Under the pieces are notes generated by a model. The model was not told the origin of the DNA, did not search any database, and saw only the letters and a program-made list of their open reading frames with translations. Both the position numbers and the translations under genes were made by a program. From NCBI GenBank assembly GCA_910587275.1, contig CAJUMD010000002.1, positions 1-64,000 on the forward strand: a stretch of DNA of 64,000 nt. Direction: 5' to 3'. Every line of letters starts with the position of its first letter. Position 1 is the first letter of the stretch. The stretch is from an uncultured Kineothrix sp. GTDB taxonomy: Bacteria; Bacillota; Clostridia; Lachnospirales; Lachnospiraceae. Shown here one piece after another: positions 33,896 to 42,188 of the stretch.

Positions 33896-34429
33896 ATGTT
33901 TCAGAGATTTTATCCGGATGAATATGTGGATTCCGCTTATGGGATTGATTACGGGGGATTGTATGCCCAGGGGTACCGTGGGATTATTTTCGATATCGAC
34001 AATACGCTTGTTCCCCATGGGGCGCCTGCGGATGAAAGGAGCATAGCTCTGTTCCGGCGTTTAACGGAAACCGGCTACCGGATTATGCTTTTGTCCAATA
34101 ACAAGGAACCGCGGGTGAAAAAGTTTAACGATGCGGTGGGGGCTGCATATATCTTTAAAGCTGGGAAGCCTTCCACCGCCAATTATTTCCGGGCGATGGA
34201 GCGGATGCACACGGACAGGAAAAACACGCTGTTTGTGGGCGACCAGCTATTTACCGACATATGGGGAGCAAAAAAGGCGGGGATACGTACATTTCTTGTG
34301 AAACCCATCCATCCGAAGGAAGAAATACAGATTGTTCTCAAACGGTATTTGGAGAAAATCGTACTTTATTTTTATAAGAAGCAGTATTTTAACAATTCTG
34401 ATAATTTTAATAATAAGAAAAATAAATAA
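33896..34429 (+). CDS. yqeG: YqeG-family HAD-IIIA phosphatase
   Basis: The 177-residue protein has HAD motif I in IIFDIDNTLVPHG, motif II in MLLSNNKE, a Lys in FKAGKPS and motif IV in FVGDQLFTDI. It matches the YqeG family, related to phosphatidylglycerophosphate phosphatases. It precedes aroE, which is common in Firmicutes. The C-terminus is an odd low-complexity tail rich in Asn and Lys (KKQYFNNSDNFNNKKNK), encoded by an AT-rich stretch that may have grown by slippage. Confidence 0.88.
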   Translation: MFQRFYPDEYVDSAYGIDYGGLYAQGYRGIIFDIDNTLVPHGAPADERSIALFRRLTETGYRIMLLSNNKEPRVKKFNDAVGAAYIFKAGKPSTANYFRAMERMHTDRKNTLFVGDQLFTDIWGAKKAGIRTFLVKPIHPKEEIQIVLKRYLEKIVLYFYKKQYFNNSDNFNNKKNK

Positions 34430-34474
34430 AATAAGTAGAATAAAAAAGAAAACAGCGGAAAGGGGCGGTAGCGG

Positions 34475-35347
34475 ATGCGGCAGATTGACGGGCATACCAG
34501 ACTGTGCGGCTTAATCGGCAATCCGGTGGAACATACCATGTCGCCGGTCATACACAATACTTTGGCGGAAAAAGAAGGACGTAACCTGGTTTACGTTCCT
34601 TTTCATGTGGAGCACGGACAGTTGGGCAGGGCGGTGGAAGGGGCGTATGCGCTGAATATTCTCGGACTGAATGTGACGGTGCCTTATAAGGAAGAAGTCA
34701 CCGGCTGTTTAAAGGCGGTGGACGGGATGGCGGCGCAGATTGGGGCGGTCAATACCCTGGTGCGGACGGATGGCGGATACAAAGGTTATAATACCGATAT
34801 GATGGGATTGTACCGTGCCATGTGCAGCGAGGGAATCCGTTTGGAAGGGGAGGAAATCATACTTTTAGGCGCCGGAGGGGCGGCAAGGGCGGTAGCATTC
34901 CTTTGCGCATCCAAACAGGCGGCAAAGGTATACCTGTTAAACCGGACGCCGGAAAAGGCATGGCAGGTTGCGGAGGAGGTAAACCGCGCATCCGGCAGGG
35001 AATGCATTGTGCCTATGCGGACACGGGACCATGGAAAGATACCGGCAGACAGGAAATACCTTGCCATACAGGCAACCAGCGTGGGACTTTATCCCCATGT
35101 GGAGGATGTGGTTATCGGGGATGTGGGATTTTACCAAAAGATTCATACGGGGTTTGACCTGATTTACCGTCCGTCGGAAACGAAATTCATGTCGCTTGTG
35201 CGTGCGGAAGGCGGACAGGCATTCCACGGCTTAAAGATGCTGTTATACCAGGGCGTCATTGCCTATGAGCTTTGGAACGGCATTACCGTGCCGGAGGAGG
35301 ACGCGCTTGCAGTGTACGGCAGGATGAAGGGAGAAATGGGTATCTAA
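34475..35347 (+). CDS. aroE: Shikimate dehydrogenase
   Basis: The 290-residue enzyme reduces 3-dehydroshikimate to shikimate with NADPH. The substrate site is visible as GLIGNPVEHTMSPVIHN and the catalytic Lys in NVTVPYKE. The dinucleotide-binding loop is LLGAGGAARAV. The start follows AAAGGGG. The stop is immediately followed by the start of the AroK-AroQ fusion gene, so the two make a short shikimate operon. Confidence 0.94.
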   Translation: MRQIDGHTRLCGLIGNPVEHTMSPVIHNTLAEKEGRNLVYVPFHVEHGQLGRAVEGAYALNILGLNVTVPYKEEVTGCLKAVDGMAAQIGAVNTLVRTDGGYKGYNTDMMGLYRAMCSEGIRLEGEEIILLGAGGAARAVAFLCASKQAAKVYLLNRTPEKAWQVAEEVNRASGRECIVPMRTRDHGKIPADRKYLAIQATSVGLYPHVEDVVIGDVGFYQKIHTGFDLIYRPSETKFMSLVRAEGGQAFHGLKMLLYQGVIAYELWNGITVPEEDALAVYGRMKGEMGI

Positions 35348-36328
35348 ATGAAGGATAATATTATATTTATCGGATTTATGGGAAGCGGTAAAAGCAGTAC
35401 GGCGGTACGGCTTTCCTACCGGCTGCGCAGAACCGTGACGGATACGGATAAATGGATCGAGAAACAAAACGGGATGACGGTGTCGGAGATTTTTGGACGG
35501 TTTGGGGAAGAAGGATTCCGTGACATGGAAACGGAATGCCTGGAAAAGCTGCTTGGGGAGCCGGACGGGAGGATTATAGCCACGGGCGGCGGGCTGCCTT
35601 TGCGTGAAAAAAACCGGGAACTGTTAAGACAGCTCGGAACCGTGGTTTACCTCAGGGTTCGGGCGGAGACGGTGTGTGAACGGCTGGCTTCCGATACGAC
35701 AAGGCCCCTGCTGCGCGGAGAGCATCCGGAGGAAAAAGTGCGGAAACTGTTGGAAGAACGCTCCGGTGTGTACGAAGATGCGGCGGATATCACAGTCGAT
35801 GTGGACGACAGGGAATACGACGGAATTTTGGATGAAATCGGGGAAAAACTGGAAGAAAGACGGAAGAGGGAAGGCGCGGACGGGAAGGAAGGGAAAAGGA
35901 TGAAATTGTTGGTGATAAACGGACCGAACCTGAATTTTTTGGGAATCCGGGAAAAAAGCGTATACGGCACCCAGGATTATGACTACCTGTTGGGGATGAT
36001 TGCCAAAAAGGGACAGGAGACGGGCTGCCAGATTGAAGTGTTCCAAAGCAACCATGAGGGTGCCATCATTGACCGGATTCAGGATTCTTATTTTGACGGT
36101 ACGGAGGGCATTATCATCAATCCGGGCGCTTTTACCCATTACAGCTATGCCATCCGGGATGCCCTTGCCAGCATCACGGTGCCGAAGGTGGAAATCCATA
36201 TTTCCGACATTACCAAAAGAGAGGATTTCCGCAAGGTTTCGGTGACGGCTCCCGTGTGTGACAAACAGATTTACGGGCACGGCCTGGAAGGATATTTGGA
36301 AGCAATTGATTTTTGTTTGAAAAAGTAG
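35348..36328 (+). CDS. aroK-aroQ: Shikimate kinase / type II 3-dehydroquinate dehydratase fusion
   Basis: The 326-residue protein joins two enzymes. Residues 1 to about 165 are shikimate kinase: Walker A GFMGSGKSS, IATGGGLPL and the lid Arg in DTTRPLL. After a charged linker (about 170-184), residues 185-326 are type II dehydroquinase: LLVINGPNLNFLGIRE, catalytic Tyr in VYGTQDY, NPGAFTHYS and VEIHISD. These are the steps before and after AroE. An internal ATG at 35900 has GAAGGGAAAAGG just upstream, so free AroQ may also be made from the same message. Confidence 0.93.
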   Translation: MKDNIIFIGFMGSGKSSTAVRLSYRLRRTVTDTDKWIEKQNGMTVSEIFGRFGEEGFRDMETECLEKLLGEPDGRIIATGGGLPLREKNRELLRQLGTVVYLRVRAETVCERLASDTTRPLLRGEHPEEKVRKLLEERSGVYEDAADITVDVDDREYDGILDEIGEKLEERRKREGADGKEGKRMKLLVINGPNLNFLGIREKSVYGTQDYDYLLGMIAKKGQETGCQIEVFQSNHEGAIIDRIQDSYFDGTEGIIINPGAFTHYSYAIRDALASITVPKVEIHISDITKREDFRKVSVTAPVCDKQIYGHGLEGYLEAIDFCLKK

Positions 36329-36399
36329 TTGAAAAATGCATCTTTTTAGTATAAACTAGATGAGAATGATAACGTGAAAAATTTGAGGAGGAATATTTT

Positions 36400-36957
36400 A
36401 TGATTTCTGCAGGTGATTTCAGGAATGGTATTACGATTGAATTAGATAATAATATTTTCCAGATTATTGAATTCCAGCACGTAAAACCCGGAAAGGGAGC
36501 TGCGTTCGTAAGGACGAAACTGAAAAACATTAAGAGCGGCGGTGTGGTGGAGAAAACGTTCCGCCCCACGGAAAAATGCCCGCAGGCACGTATTGATCGG
36601 AAAGATATGCAGTACTTATATTCGGACGGTGATTTATACAATTTCATGGATGTTGAGAATTATGAGCAGATAGCCCTGAATGCGGATTCGGTTGGCGATA
36701 CGCTCAAATTCGTGAAAGAAAATGAAATGGTGAAGATGTGTTCCCACAATGGGAGCGTATTCGCAATCGAGCCGCCGCTGTTCGTGGAACTGGAGATTAC
36801 GGAGACGGAGCCCGGCTTTAAGGGCGATACCGCAACCGGCGCTTCCAAGCCTGCCGTGGTGGAAACCGGGGCAACGGTTTATGTTCCTTTATTCGTAAAT
36901 CAGGGTGACGTAATTAAAATCGATACGAGGACAGGAGAATATCTCTCAAGGGTATAA
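36400..36957 (+). CDS. efp: Translation elongation factor P
   Basis: The 185-residue protein has the three-domain beta-barrel layout of EF-P, which relieves ribosome stalling at polyproline. The tip loop reads HVKPGKGAAFVRTKLKN, with Lys at the modification site. The C-terminal signature ITETEPGFKGDTATG, followed by KPAVVETGATVYVPLF, is standard. TTGAGGAGG precedes ATG 36400. A rho-independent terminator follows the gene. I see no enzyme for Lys modification in the window. Confidence 0.97.
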   Translation: MISAGDFRNGITIELDNNIFQIIEFQHVKPGKGAAFVRTKLKNIKSGGVVEKTFRPTEKCPQARIDRKDMQYLYSDGDLYNFMDVENYEQIALNADSVGDTLKFVKENEMVKMCSHNGSVFAIEPPLFVELEITETEPGFKGDTATGASKPAVVETGATVYVPLFVNQGDVIKIDTRTGEYLSRV

Positions 36958-36993
36958 GTAGGTTTTGTAAGTATTGTTTCGATATAGCCTGAT

Positions 36994-37028
36994 AAGACAA
37001 TGGAAAGTGATTTCTGTTGTCTTTTTTT
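36994..37028 (+). terminator. Terminator of efp
   Basis: AAGACAA pairs with TTGTCTT, with an inner GAAA/TTTC pairing, and is followed by seven T. Confidence 0.85.
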
Positions 37029-37045
37029 ATGCGCAGCCCCATGCA
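37022..37045 (+). repeat. 24-base repeat after a terminator, copy 1
   Basis: The efp terminator T-run continues into ATGCGCAGCCCCATGCA. The same 24 bases with one change occur at 45001-45024, also directly after a terminator hairpin. Confidence 0.6.
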
Positions 37046-37172
37046 GAGGAATTATGCCGCTATGCGGCGCATGGGGCACGCGGAGCAGGGGAAAAGATTT
37101 CCCCTGCTCGATTTCACACGGGCACCCCAAGGAAGGATGTCAGCAGAGCTGACGGGTGCCCGGCGCGCGGGT
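37033..37172 (+). other. Three-hairpin structured region before the DUF5688 gene
   Basis: Three stems lie in a row. The first is GCCCCATGC / GCATGGGGC with an inner GCCGC/GCGGC. The second is GAGCAGGGGAAA / TTTCCCCTGCTC with a three-base loop (37083-37109). The third is CGGGCACCC / GGGTGCCCG (about 37119-37162) with an inner GTCAGC/GCTGAC. No protein is encoded. It could be a structured leader of the DUF5688 message or a palindromic repeat. Confidence 0.6.
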
Positions 37173-37199
37173 ATATAAAAACAAATGGGAGGTAGAAGA

Positions 37200-38141
37200 A
37201 TGGAGATTATGGAATTTTGCGGCAAAGTAAAAAAGAACCTCGCTCTTTACGCGGGGGAAGGGGTAAACGTGAGTATAAAGGAAACCGTGAAAAACAATGG
37301 GGTGGTTCTGCATGGTATCATGGTTACGGAAAAAGGGAGGAATGTTTCGCCGAACATATATTTGGACGGGCTGTATGAGACATATGAGAAGGGCGGGACC
37401 TTTGGCGGGGTCATGGAAGAAGTGTACCACATTTATGAAGAAAGCCGACTGGAGGGAAATATGGACATCGGATTTTTTCTCGATTACGGTATCATGAAGG
37501 ACCGGGTGGTATATAAACTCATCAGTTACGAAAATAACCGCGAGCTGCTGGGACAGGTACCCCATATCCGTTTCCTGGACATGGCGGTTACATTCTACTG
37601 CCATGTACCAAAAGCGGGGATGGAGAGCGCCACCATATTGGTATACAATAGTCATTTAAATGTCTGGAATATTACGGAAGAACGGCTGTTAAAAGATGCG
37701 GGGAAGAACACGCCGCGCATTCTGCCGCCCCGCCTGCTTTCCATCGAGGAGATGATGCAGGAAATTTTTGTGCGGGATACCTGCGGGAAAAAAGATGACC
37801 GGTCGGGTGACGGCGGGCTTTTCAGTGCCGCCGGGGACGGAAACGGGCTAAAATCCAAAATGTATGTGCTGGGTAACCGGGAAAAACTGTTCGGTGCGGC
37901 AGTCTTGCTTTATGAAGGGGTGCTGGAACGGATTGCGGATACGTTCGGGTGCGGTTTTTATGTCCTGCCAAGTTCCATCCACGAAGTCATATTAGTCCCG
38001 GAAGGAAAAGGGGAGGATGCCTTCGGACTTTGGAAAATGGTCTGCGAAATCAATGCCACGCAGGTGGAACCGGAAGATGTTTTGACGAATTCTGTTTATC
38101 ACTTTTCCGGTAAAAATAGAAAACTGGAAAAAATTTTTTAA
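37200..38141 (+). CDS. DUF5688 family protein
   Basis: The product has 313 residues and no signal peptide or membrane helix. It matches the pattern of DUF5688, a family common in Lachnospiraceae, for example VSIKETVKNNGVVLHGIMV near the start, then YLDGLYETYEKG and a late VLPSSIHEVILVPE. No catalytic motif is known. ATG 37200 is preferred over 37185 because GGGAGGTAG lies between them. The structured RNA region upstream suggests post-transcriptional control. Confidence 0.75.
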   Translation: MEIMEFCGKVKKNLALYAGEGVNVSIKETVKNNGVVLHGIMVTEKGRNVSPNIYLDGLYETYEKGGTFGGVMEEVYHIYEESRLEGNMDIGFFLDYGIMKDRVVYKLISYENNRELLGQVPHIRFLDMAVTFYCHVPKAGMESATILVYNSHLNVWNITEERLLKDAGKNTPRILPPRLLSIEEMMQEIFVRDTCGKKDDRSGDGGLFSAAGDGNGLKSKMYVLGNREKLFGAAVLLYEGVLERIADTFGCGFYVLPSSIHEVILVPEGKGEDAFGLWKMVCEINATQVEPEDVLTNSVYHFSGKNRKLEKIF

Positions 38142-38160
38142 GGATTTCCAAAAAGTACAC

Positions 38161-38189
38161 TAGACAATCCGATGCGAATGTGATATTAT
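38161..38189 (+). promoter_or_regulatory. Predicted promoter of tRNA-Arg
   Basis: TAGACA (38161-38166) and TATTAT (38184-38189) are separated by 17 bases. The start of transcription would fall near 38196, inside the left arm of the inverted repeat flanking the tRNA. Confidence 0.6.
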
Positions 38190-38190
38190 G

Positions 38191-38328
38191 TTCAGAGTGA
38201 TGTAACAAATTTGTAATATTTGAATAAGTAATATTTTTTATGCACTCGTAGTCTAATGGATAGAACGGAGGCCTCCGACGCCTTTAATGCAGGTTCGATT
38301 CCTGCCGGGTGCATTACATCACTCTGAA
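38191..38328. repeat. Perfect 15-base inverted repeat flanking tRNA-Arg
   Basis: TTCAGAGTGATGTAA (38191-38205) has its exact reverse complement at 38314-38328. The right arm begins at the base after the tRNA discriminator. It encloses the tRNA gene and a 36-base leader. Confidence 0.8.
38242..38313 (+). tRNA. tRNA-Arg (anticodon CCG)
   Basis: The cloverleaf folds as acceptor GCACTCG/CGGGTGC (one G-T), a short D arm, anticodon stem GAGGC/GCCTT with loop CTCCGAC, a four-base variable region and T arm GCAGG-TTCGATT-CCTGC. The anticodon CCG reads CGG codons. The 3' CCA is not encoded. The 72 bases end with discriminator A. Confidence 0.93.
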
Positions 38329-38365
38329 GGTAATGCGGAAAGGATGGAAAGGATATTTATCATCT

Positions 38366-39706
38366 ATGGACAATAGGAGTATTAGGGACAGAATCGAGGA
38401 TATGAGGGAATGGATATCGGAACATGCCAAGATTGTGATGCCGGTAATCCTTTTGGTCTGTGTCGCGGTAACGGTTTTTGTGGCGGTCGGTGCAAACCGG
38501 AAGGCTGCAGAGGAAGTAGAGGCGCAGATGACGGATATCCCCGGACAGAAAGTGGAACCCATCCAGGAGCAGGCGCAGGAGACGGAAGCGGTGCCCCAGC
38601 TTGAACTGGAGGAAAATGCTTATCCGGAAGTCAACGCGTTAATCAGCAGGTATTATGAAGCGGTGGCGCAGGGCGATGTGGATACCGTGGTTTCCATTAA
38701 TGAATTTATGGAAGAAAAGGAAAAGTTAAGAATCCGTGAAATGGGAAAATACATTGATTCCTATCCGGAGCTGACGGTTTATACGAAGAAGGGACCGGTA
38801 GAGGATTCTTATATCGCATATGTTTACTCAAAGATGAAGTTTACCGAGTATGAACGGCTGGTACCCGGTATGCAGGCATTTTATGTCTGTACCGATGAAA
38901 ACGGCGAGTGTTACATCAATGAAGGTGTGGTAAATTCCATTGAATTGCAGTACATCACGGATGTGTCCTTACAGGATGACGTGGTAGATTTGAATAACCG
39001 GATTACGGTGGAATACAATGATATGCTTGCTTCCGATGAGGAACTTAGGGCATACCTGACGGATTTGTCGGAACGGGTTGATGTTTCCGTCGGTGAGGCT
39101 TTGGCGAAGGCGGAGGACGAAGCGGTGAAACAGCAGGAGGAAGCGGCACAGGAAGCCGCAGCGGAAGAAGGCGGAACCGAAACGGCGCAGGCGCCGGAGG
39201 AAACGCAGGCAGAGACGCCGGTGAGCGTGGCAGCGACGGTAAAAGCGACTTCGGTGGTAAACGTCAGAAGTTCGGACAGCGAAACTGCGGATAAAGTAGG
39301 GAAAGCACAGGTTGGCGATGAATTTCCCCTTTTGGAAGAACGGGGAAACGGATGGAGCAAAATCACGTTTGAGGGAAAAGACGCTTTCATAAAGAGCGAA
39401 TATCTGGAAAAAGTAACCGGGGAACTGGCATCCAATGACGGAGGCGGCAATGCCGCAACACCGGCGGAAACGCCAAAACCCGCAGAAACCCAGACACAGA
39501 GCACATCCTCATCCACTGGTACCGGAGATACCGTAACCGTGAAGACGAGCGTTAATGTCAGGAAATCGGCAAGCGAGGACGGGGAGAAACTGGGTCTTGC
39601 TTATGAAGGGGATAAGCTGGAACTTGTGATGAAACAGGCGGACGGCTGGACGAGGGTGAAGTATAACGGGCAGACGGCTTTCGTGAAATCCGATTTTGTG
39701 GAATAA
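38366..39706 (+). CDS. Membrane-anchored protein with two bacterial SH3 domains
   Basis: The protein has about 446 residues. A cytoplasmic start and one membrane helix (IVMPVILLVCVAVTVFVAVG) are followed by an external helical/NTF2-like domain and a Glu/Ala-rich linker. Two SH3b domains close the chain (TSVVNVRSSDSETADKVGKA and SVNVRKSASEDGEKLGLAY). SH3b domains usually bind peptidoglycan, so this is probably a wall-associated factor. The frame is open from 38309, but that start overlaps the tRNA, so ATG 38366 is chosen. It may be co-transcribed with the tRNA. Confidence 0.82.
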   Translation: MDNRSIRDRIEDMREWISEHAKIVMPVILLVCVAVTVFVAVGANRKAAEEVEAQMTDIPGQKVEPIQEQAQETEAVPQLELEENAYPEVNALISRYYEAVAQGDVDTVVSINEFMEEKEKLRIREMGKYIDSYPELTVYTKKGPVEDSYIAYVYSKMKFTEYERLVPGMQAFYVCTDENGECYINEGVVNSIELQYITDVSLQDDVVDLNNRITVEYNDMLASDEELRAYLTDLSERVDVSVGEALAKAEDEAVKQQEEAAQEAAAEEGGTETAQAPEETQAETPVSVAATVKATSVVNVRSSDSETADKVGKAQVGDEFPLLEERGNGWSKITFEGKDAFIKSEYLEKVTGELASNDGGGNAATPAETPKPAETQTQSTSSSTGTGDTVTVKTSVNVRKSASEDGEKLGLAYEGDKLELVMKQADGWTRVKYNGQTAFVKSDFVE

Positions 39707-39763
39707 ATATTTTCCATATACGGGTGCGGACAGGTATAGATGGAATCTGATTGGTAAAAATAT

Positions 39764-39804
39764 AAGGTGTAGGCACGGAAAGAACGTGTGCCTGCACCTT
39801 TTTT
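39764..39804 (+). terminator. Terminator after SH3 protein gene
   Basis: AAGGTGTAGGCACG pairs with CGTGTGCCTGCACCTT (with a bulge) and runs into six T. Confidence 0.8.
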
Positions 39805-39852
39805 CCATGCATGGAAAAATCGGATTCGGAATAAAGAAAAGGAGACAGAAAC

Positions 39853-40284
39853 ATGAAGAGGGATGATGCGGAAATCCTGCGGGAAGTGCAGAAAAATACG
39901 GAGATGGCGATGAAGGCAATCGATACCATCAGCGAAAAGGTATACGATGATGATTTGGCGGTACAGTTATCCAGACAATCCTTGAAATATTCGGAAATCC
40001 ATAATAAGGCGCTGGACAAAATCCTGGAGGGAAAGGCGGAGCCTTACCGGACGAACAATGTCAGCCAAATGATGCTGGTAGGGGGAATCCACTCCAACAC
40101 GCTGTTTAATACGAGTACCAGCCATATTGCGGAACTGATGATACAGGGAAGCAACCGGGGAATTACCGATATGTGCAAGGCATTGAACCACCACGAGCGG
40201 GCGGGCATGTTTTCTTTGGAAATTGCAAAGGAACTGATGGATTTTGAGGAAAAAAATATCGAACGGTTGAAGAAATACCTGTGA
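39853..40284 (+). CDS. Small all-helical protein of unknown function
   Basis: The product has 143 residues and is predicted to be almost wholly helical, possibly a four-helix bundle. It has no signal peptide. A late segment, KALNHHERAGMFSLEIAKEL, with paired His and an acidic C-terminal helix recalls ferritin-like folds, but a metal site is not proven. AAAGGAG precedes the start. It stands alone, with a terminator upstream and the gdhA promoter downstream. Confidence 0.6.
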   Translation: MKRDDAEILREVQKNTEMAMKAIDTISEKVYDDDLAVQLSRQSLKYSEIHNKALDKILEGKAEPYRTNNVSQMMLVGGIHSNTLFNTSTSHIAELMIQGSNRGITDMCKALNHHERAGMFSLEIAKELMDFEEKNIERLKKYL

Positions 40285-40404
40285 GCCTTTAAGCGTGCTT
40301 TTCTGACAGCACCATAGATTGTATACATGTATTATTGTACAATTTGTATAAAAAACAGCGGAAATCTTTTACAAAACTTTTACGGTTTAATTGCCTAAAG
40401 TGTC

Positions 40405-40433
40405 TTGTGCAATCAGTTCCGGCATTATATAAT
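40405..40433 (+). promoter_or_regulatory. Predicted promoter of gdhA
   Basis: TTGTGC (40405-40410) and a consensus TATAAT (40428-40433) are 17 bases apart. An untranslated leader of about 85 bases follows. The 240-base gap before gdhA holds nothing else that I recognise. Confidence 0.65.
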
Positions 40434-40525
40434 ATTACGTGGACATGCAGGAAAGCCCTTTGGGCGTAGGAATGACTGTTATGGGACAGACGGTTAACAG
40501 ATAACAATAAAGGAGGACATGGAAA

Positions 40526-41860
40526 ATGTCATATGTTGATGAGGTATTTGATTTAGTAGTGGAAAAGAATCCCGCACAGCCGGAATTCCATCAGGCGGTA
40601 AAAGAAGTATTGGAATCCCTCCGTGTGGTCATTGAGGCAAATGAGGAGGCATACCGGAAAGATGCGCTTTTGGAAAGGCTGGTAACGCCGGAGCGTCAGT
40701 TGCTGTTCCGTGTTCCGTGGGTGGATGACAAGGGACAGGTTCAGGTGAACAATGCGTTCCGCGTACAGTTCAACAGCGCCATCGGACCTTACAAGGGCGG
40801 TTTAAGGCTGCATCCCAGCGTAAACCTTGGAATCATTAAATTCCTTGGCTTCGAGCAGATTTTCAAAAACTCCCTGACAGGGCTTCCCATCGGCGGCGGC
40901 AAGGGTGGTTCCGATTTCGACCCCAAGGGCAAATCGGACAGGGAAGTGATGGCATTCTGCCAGAGCTTTATGACGGAGTTAAGCAAGTACATAGGAGCTG
41001 ACACGGATGTTCCTGCCGGTGATATCGGTACGGGAGCAAGGGAAATCGGCTTTATGTACGGACAGTATAAAAGGATTAAGGGCGTGTATGAAGGCGTCCT
41101 GACCGGTAAGGGATTATCTTACGGCGGTTCTTTGGCAAGGACGGAAGCTACTGGTTACGGTCTTTTGTACCTGACTGCGGAAATGTTAAAATGCAACGGG
41201 CATGACATCAATGGTAAGACCGTTGTCATTTCCGGTTCCGGTAACGTGGCAATCTACGCATGCCAGAAAGCACAGCAGCTTGGCGCAAAAGTAGTGACCG
41301 TATCCGATTCCACGGGCTGGGTATACGATCCCGAAGGAATCGACGTGGCTCTTTTGAAGGAAGTAAAAGAAGTAAAACGTGCAAGGCTGACCGAATATGC
41401 GGCGGCAAGGCCCAGTGCACAGTACCATGAAGGCAGGGGTGTATGGAGCGTGAAATGTGACGTGGCGCTGCCCTGTGCAACCCAAAACGAACTTTTGCTG
41501 GATGATGCGAAGGCATTGGTGGCAAACGGATGTATCGCGGTAGCGGAAGGCGCAAATATGCCGACCACGATGGATGCTACCGAATACCTGCAGGCAAACG
41601 GCGTGCTGTTTGCACCCGGCAAGGCGGCGAATGCAGGCGGTGTGGCAACTTCCGCACTGGAGATGAGCCAGAACTCCGAGCGTCTTAGCTGGACTTTTGA
41701 GGAAGTGGACAGCAAATTGCAGAACATTATGGTGAATATTTTCCATAACCTGGACGATGCCGCAAAGAAGTACGGAATGGAAGGCAATTATGTGGCAGGC
41801 GCGAACATTGCAGGCTTCCTTAAGGTGGCGGATGCGATGACGGCGCAGGGGATTTGCTAA
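40526..41860 (+). CDS. gdhA: NADP-type glutamate dehydrogenase
   Basis: The 444-residue hexameric-type enzyme makes glutamate from 2-oxoglutarate and ammonium. The active-site block is LPIGGGKGGSDFDPKGKSD, with catalytic Lys. Next come ADTDVPAGDIGTGAREIGFM and the dinucleotide loop SGSGNVAIYA. Length and the last block match the GdhA type used for ammonium assimilation. AAAGGAGG precedes ATG 40526. It is a single-gene unit with its own promoter and terminator. Confidence 0.96.
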   Translation: MSYVDEVFDLVVEKNPAQPEFHQAVKEVLESLRVVIEANEEAYRKDALLERLVTPERQLLFRVPWVDDKGQVQVNNAFRVQFNSAIGPYKGGLRLHPSVNLGIIKFLGFEQIFKNSLTGLPIGGGKGGSDFDPKGKSDREVMAFCQSFMTELSKYIGADTDVPAGDIGTGAREIGFMYGQYKRIKGVYEGVLTGKGLSYGGSLARTEATGYGLLYLTAEMLKCNGHDINGKTVVISGSGNVAIYACQKAQQLGAKVVTVSDSTGWVYDPEGIDVALLKEVKEVKRARLTEYAAARPSAQYHEGRGVWSVKCDVALPCATQNELLLDDAKALVANGCIAVAEGANMPTTMDATEYLQANGVLFAPGKAANAGGVATSALEMSQNSERLSWTFEEVDSKLQNIMVNIFHNLDDAAKKYGMEGNYVAGANIAGFLKVADAMTAQGIC

Positions 41861-41940
41861 TCCTGTATTTTAAGAATGGTTATGCGGAAAAGTCCTTTGA
41901 ATGAATAGGATAAGAGAAGTGTCAGAATATCCGGAAGTGA

Positions 41941-41976
41941 AAGCCGTAAAATCCCACATTGGATTTTACGGCTTTT
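41941..41976 (+). terminator. Terminator of gdhA
   Basis: A perfect 14-base stem, AAGCCGTAAAATCC with its complement, has a six-base loop and is followed by a short T-run. The following 210 bases before the next gene are AT-rich and hold only weak promoter-like sequence. Confidence 0.85.
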
Positions 41977-42188
41977 CTGCGTATGATATATAAGTATAGA
42001 TAGATAAAAGAAGGATATTACCCATATTTTGCTGTCATGACGGAAGGGAAAACAGAACTTGGGATTGGGAATAAATAGAGCGGAATAAAAGTTCCCAAAC
42101 CGTAAAATATAATGATTGTATTACCCCGGAAGTATGGTAAAATAATAGTAATCAGTTGATATGCGCATTATATTTTGGGGAAAATCAT

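Noticed and set aside
34375..34440. AT-rich tail of the YqeG gene as a frameshift or replication site
   Set aside because: The frame closes normally, and the tract is a low-complexity AAT/AAA run without DnaA boxes or other origin features.
36329..36399. Promoter for efp (TTGAAA ... TATAAA)
   Set aside because: The best spacing I could find is 15 bases, too short to report as a promoter.
38309..38365. Upstream GTG start for the SH3 protein
   Set aside because: It lies in the last bases of tRNA-Arg and the inverted repeat. The protein reads naturally from ATG 38366.
41977..42188. Riboswitch in the gap before the substrate-binding/GGDEF gene
   Set aside because: Only weak AT-rich promoter-like sequence and a short GGGA/TCCC pairing were seen, with no known riboswitch core.
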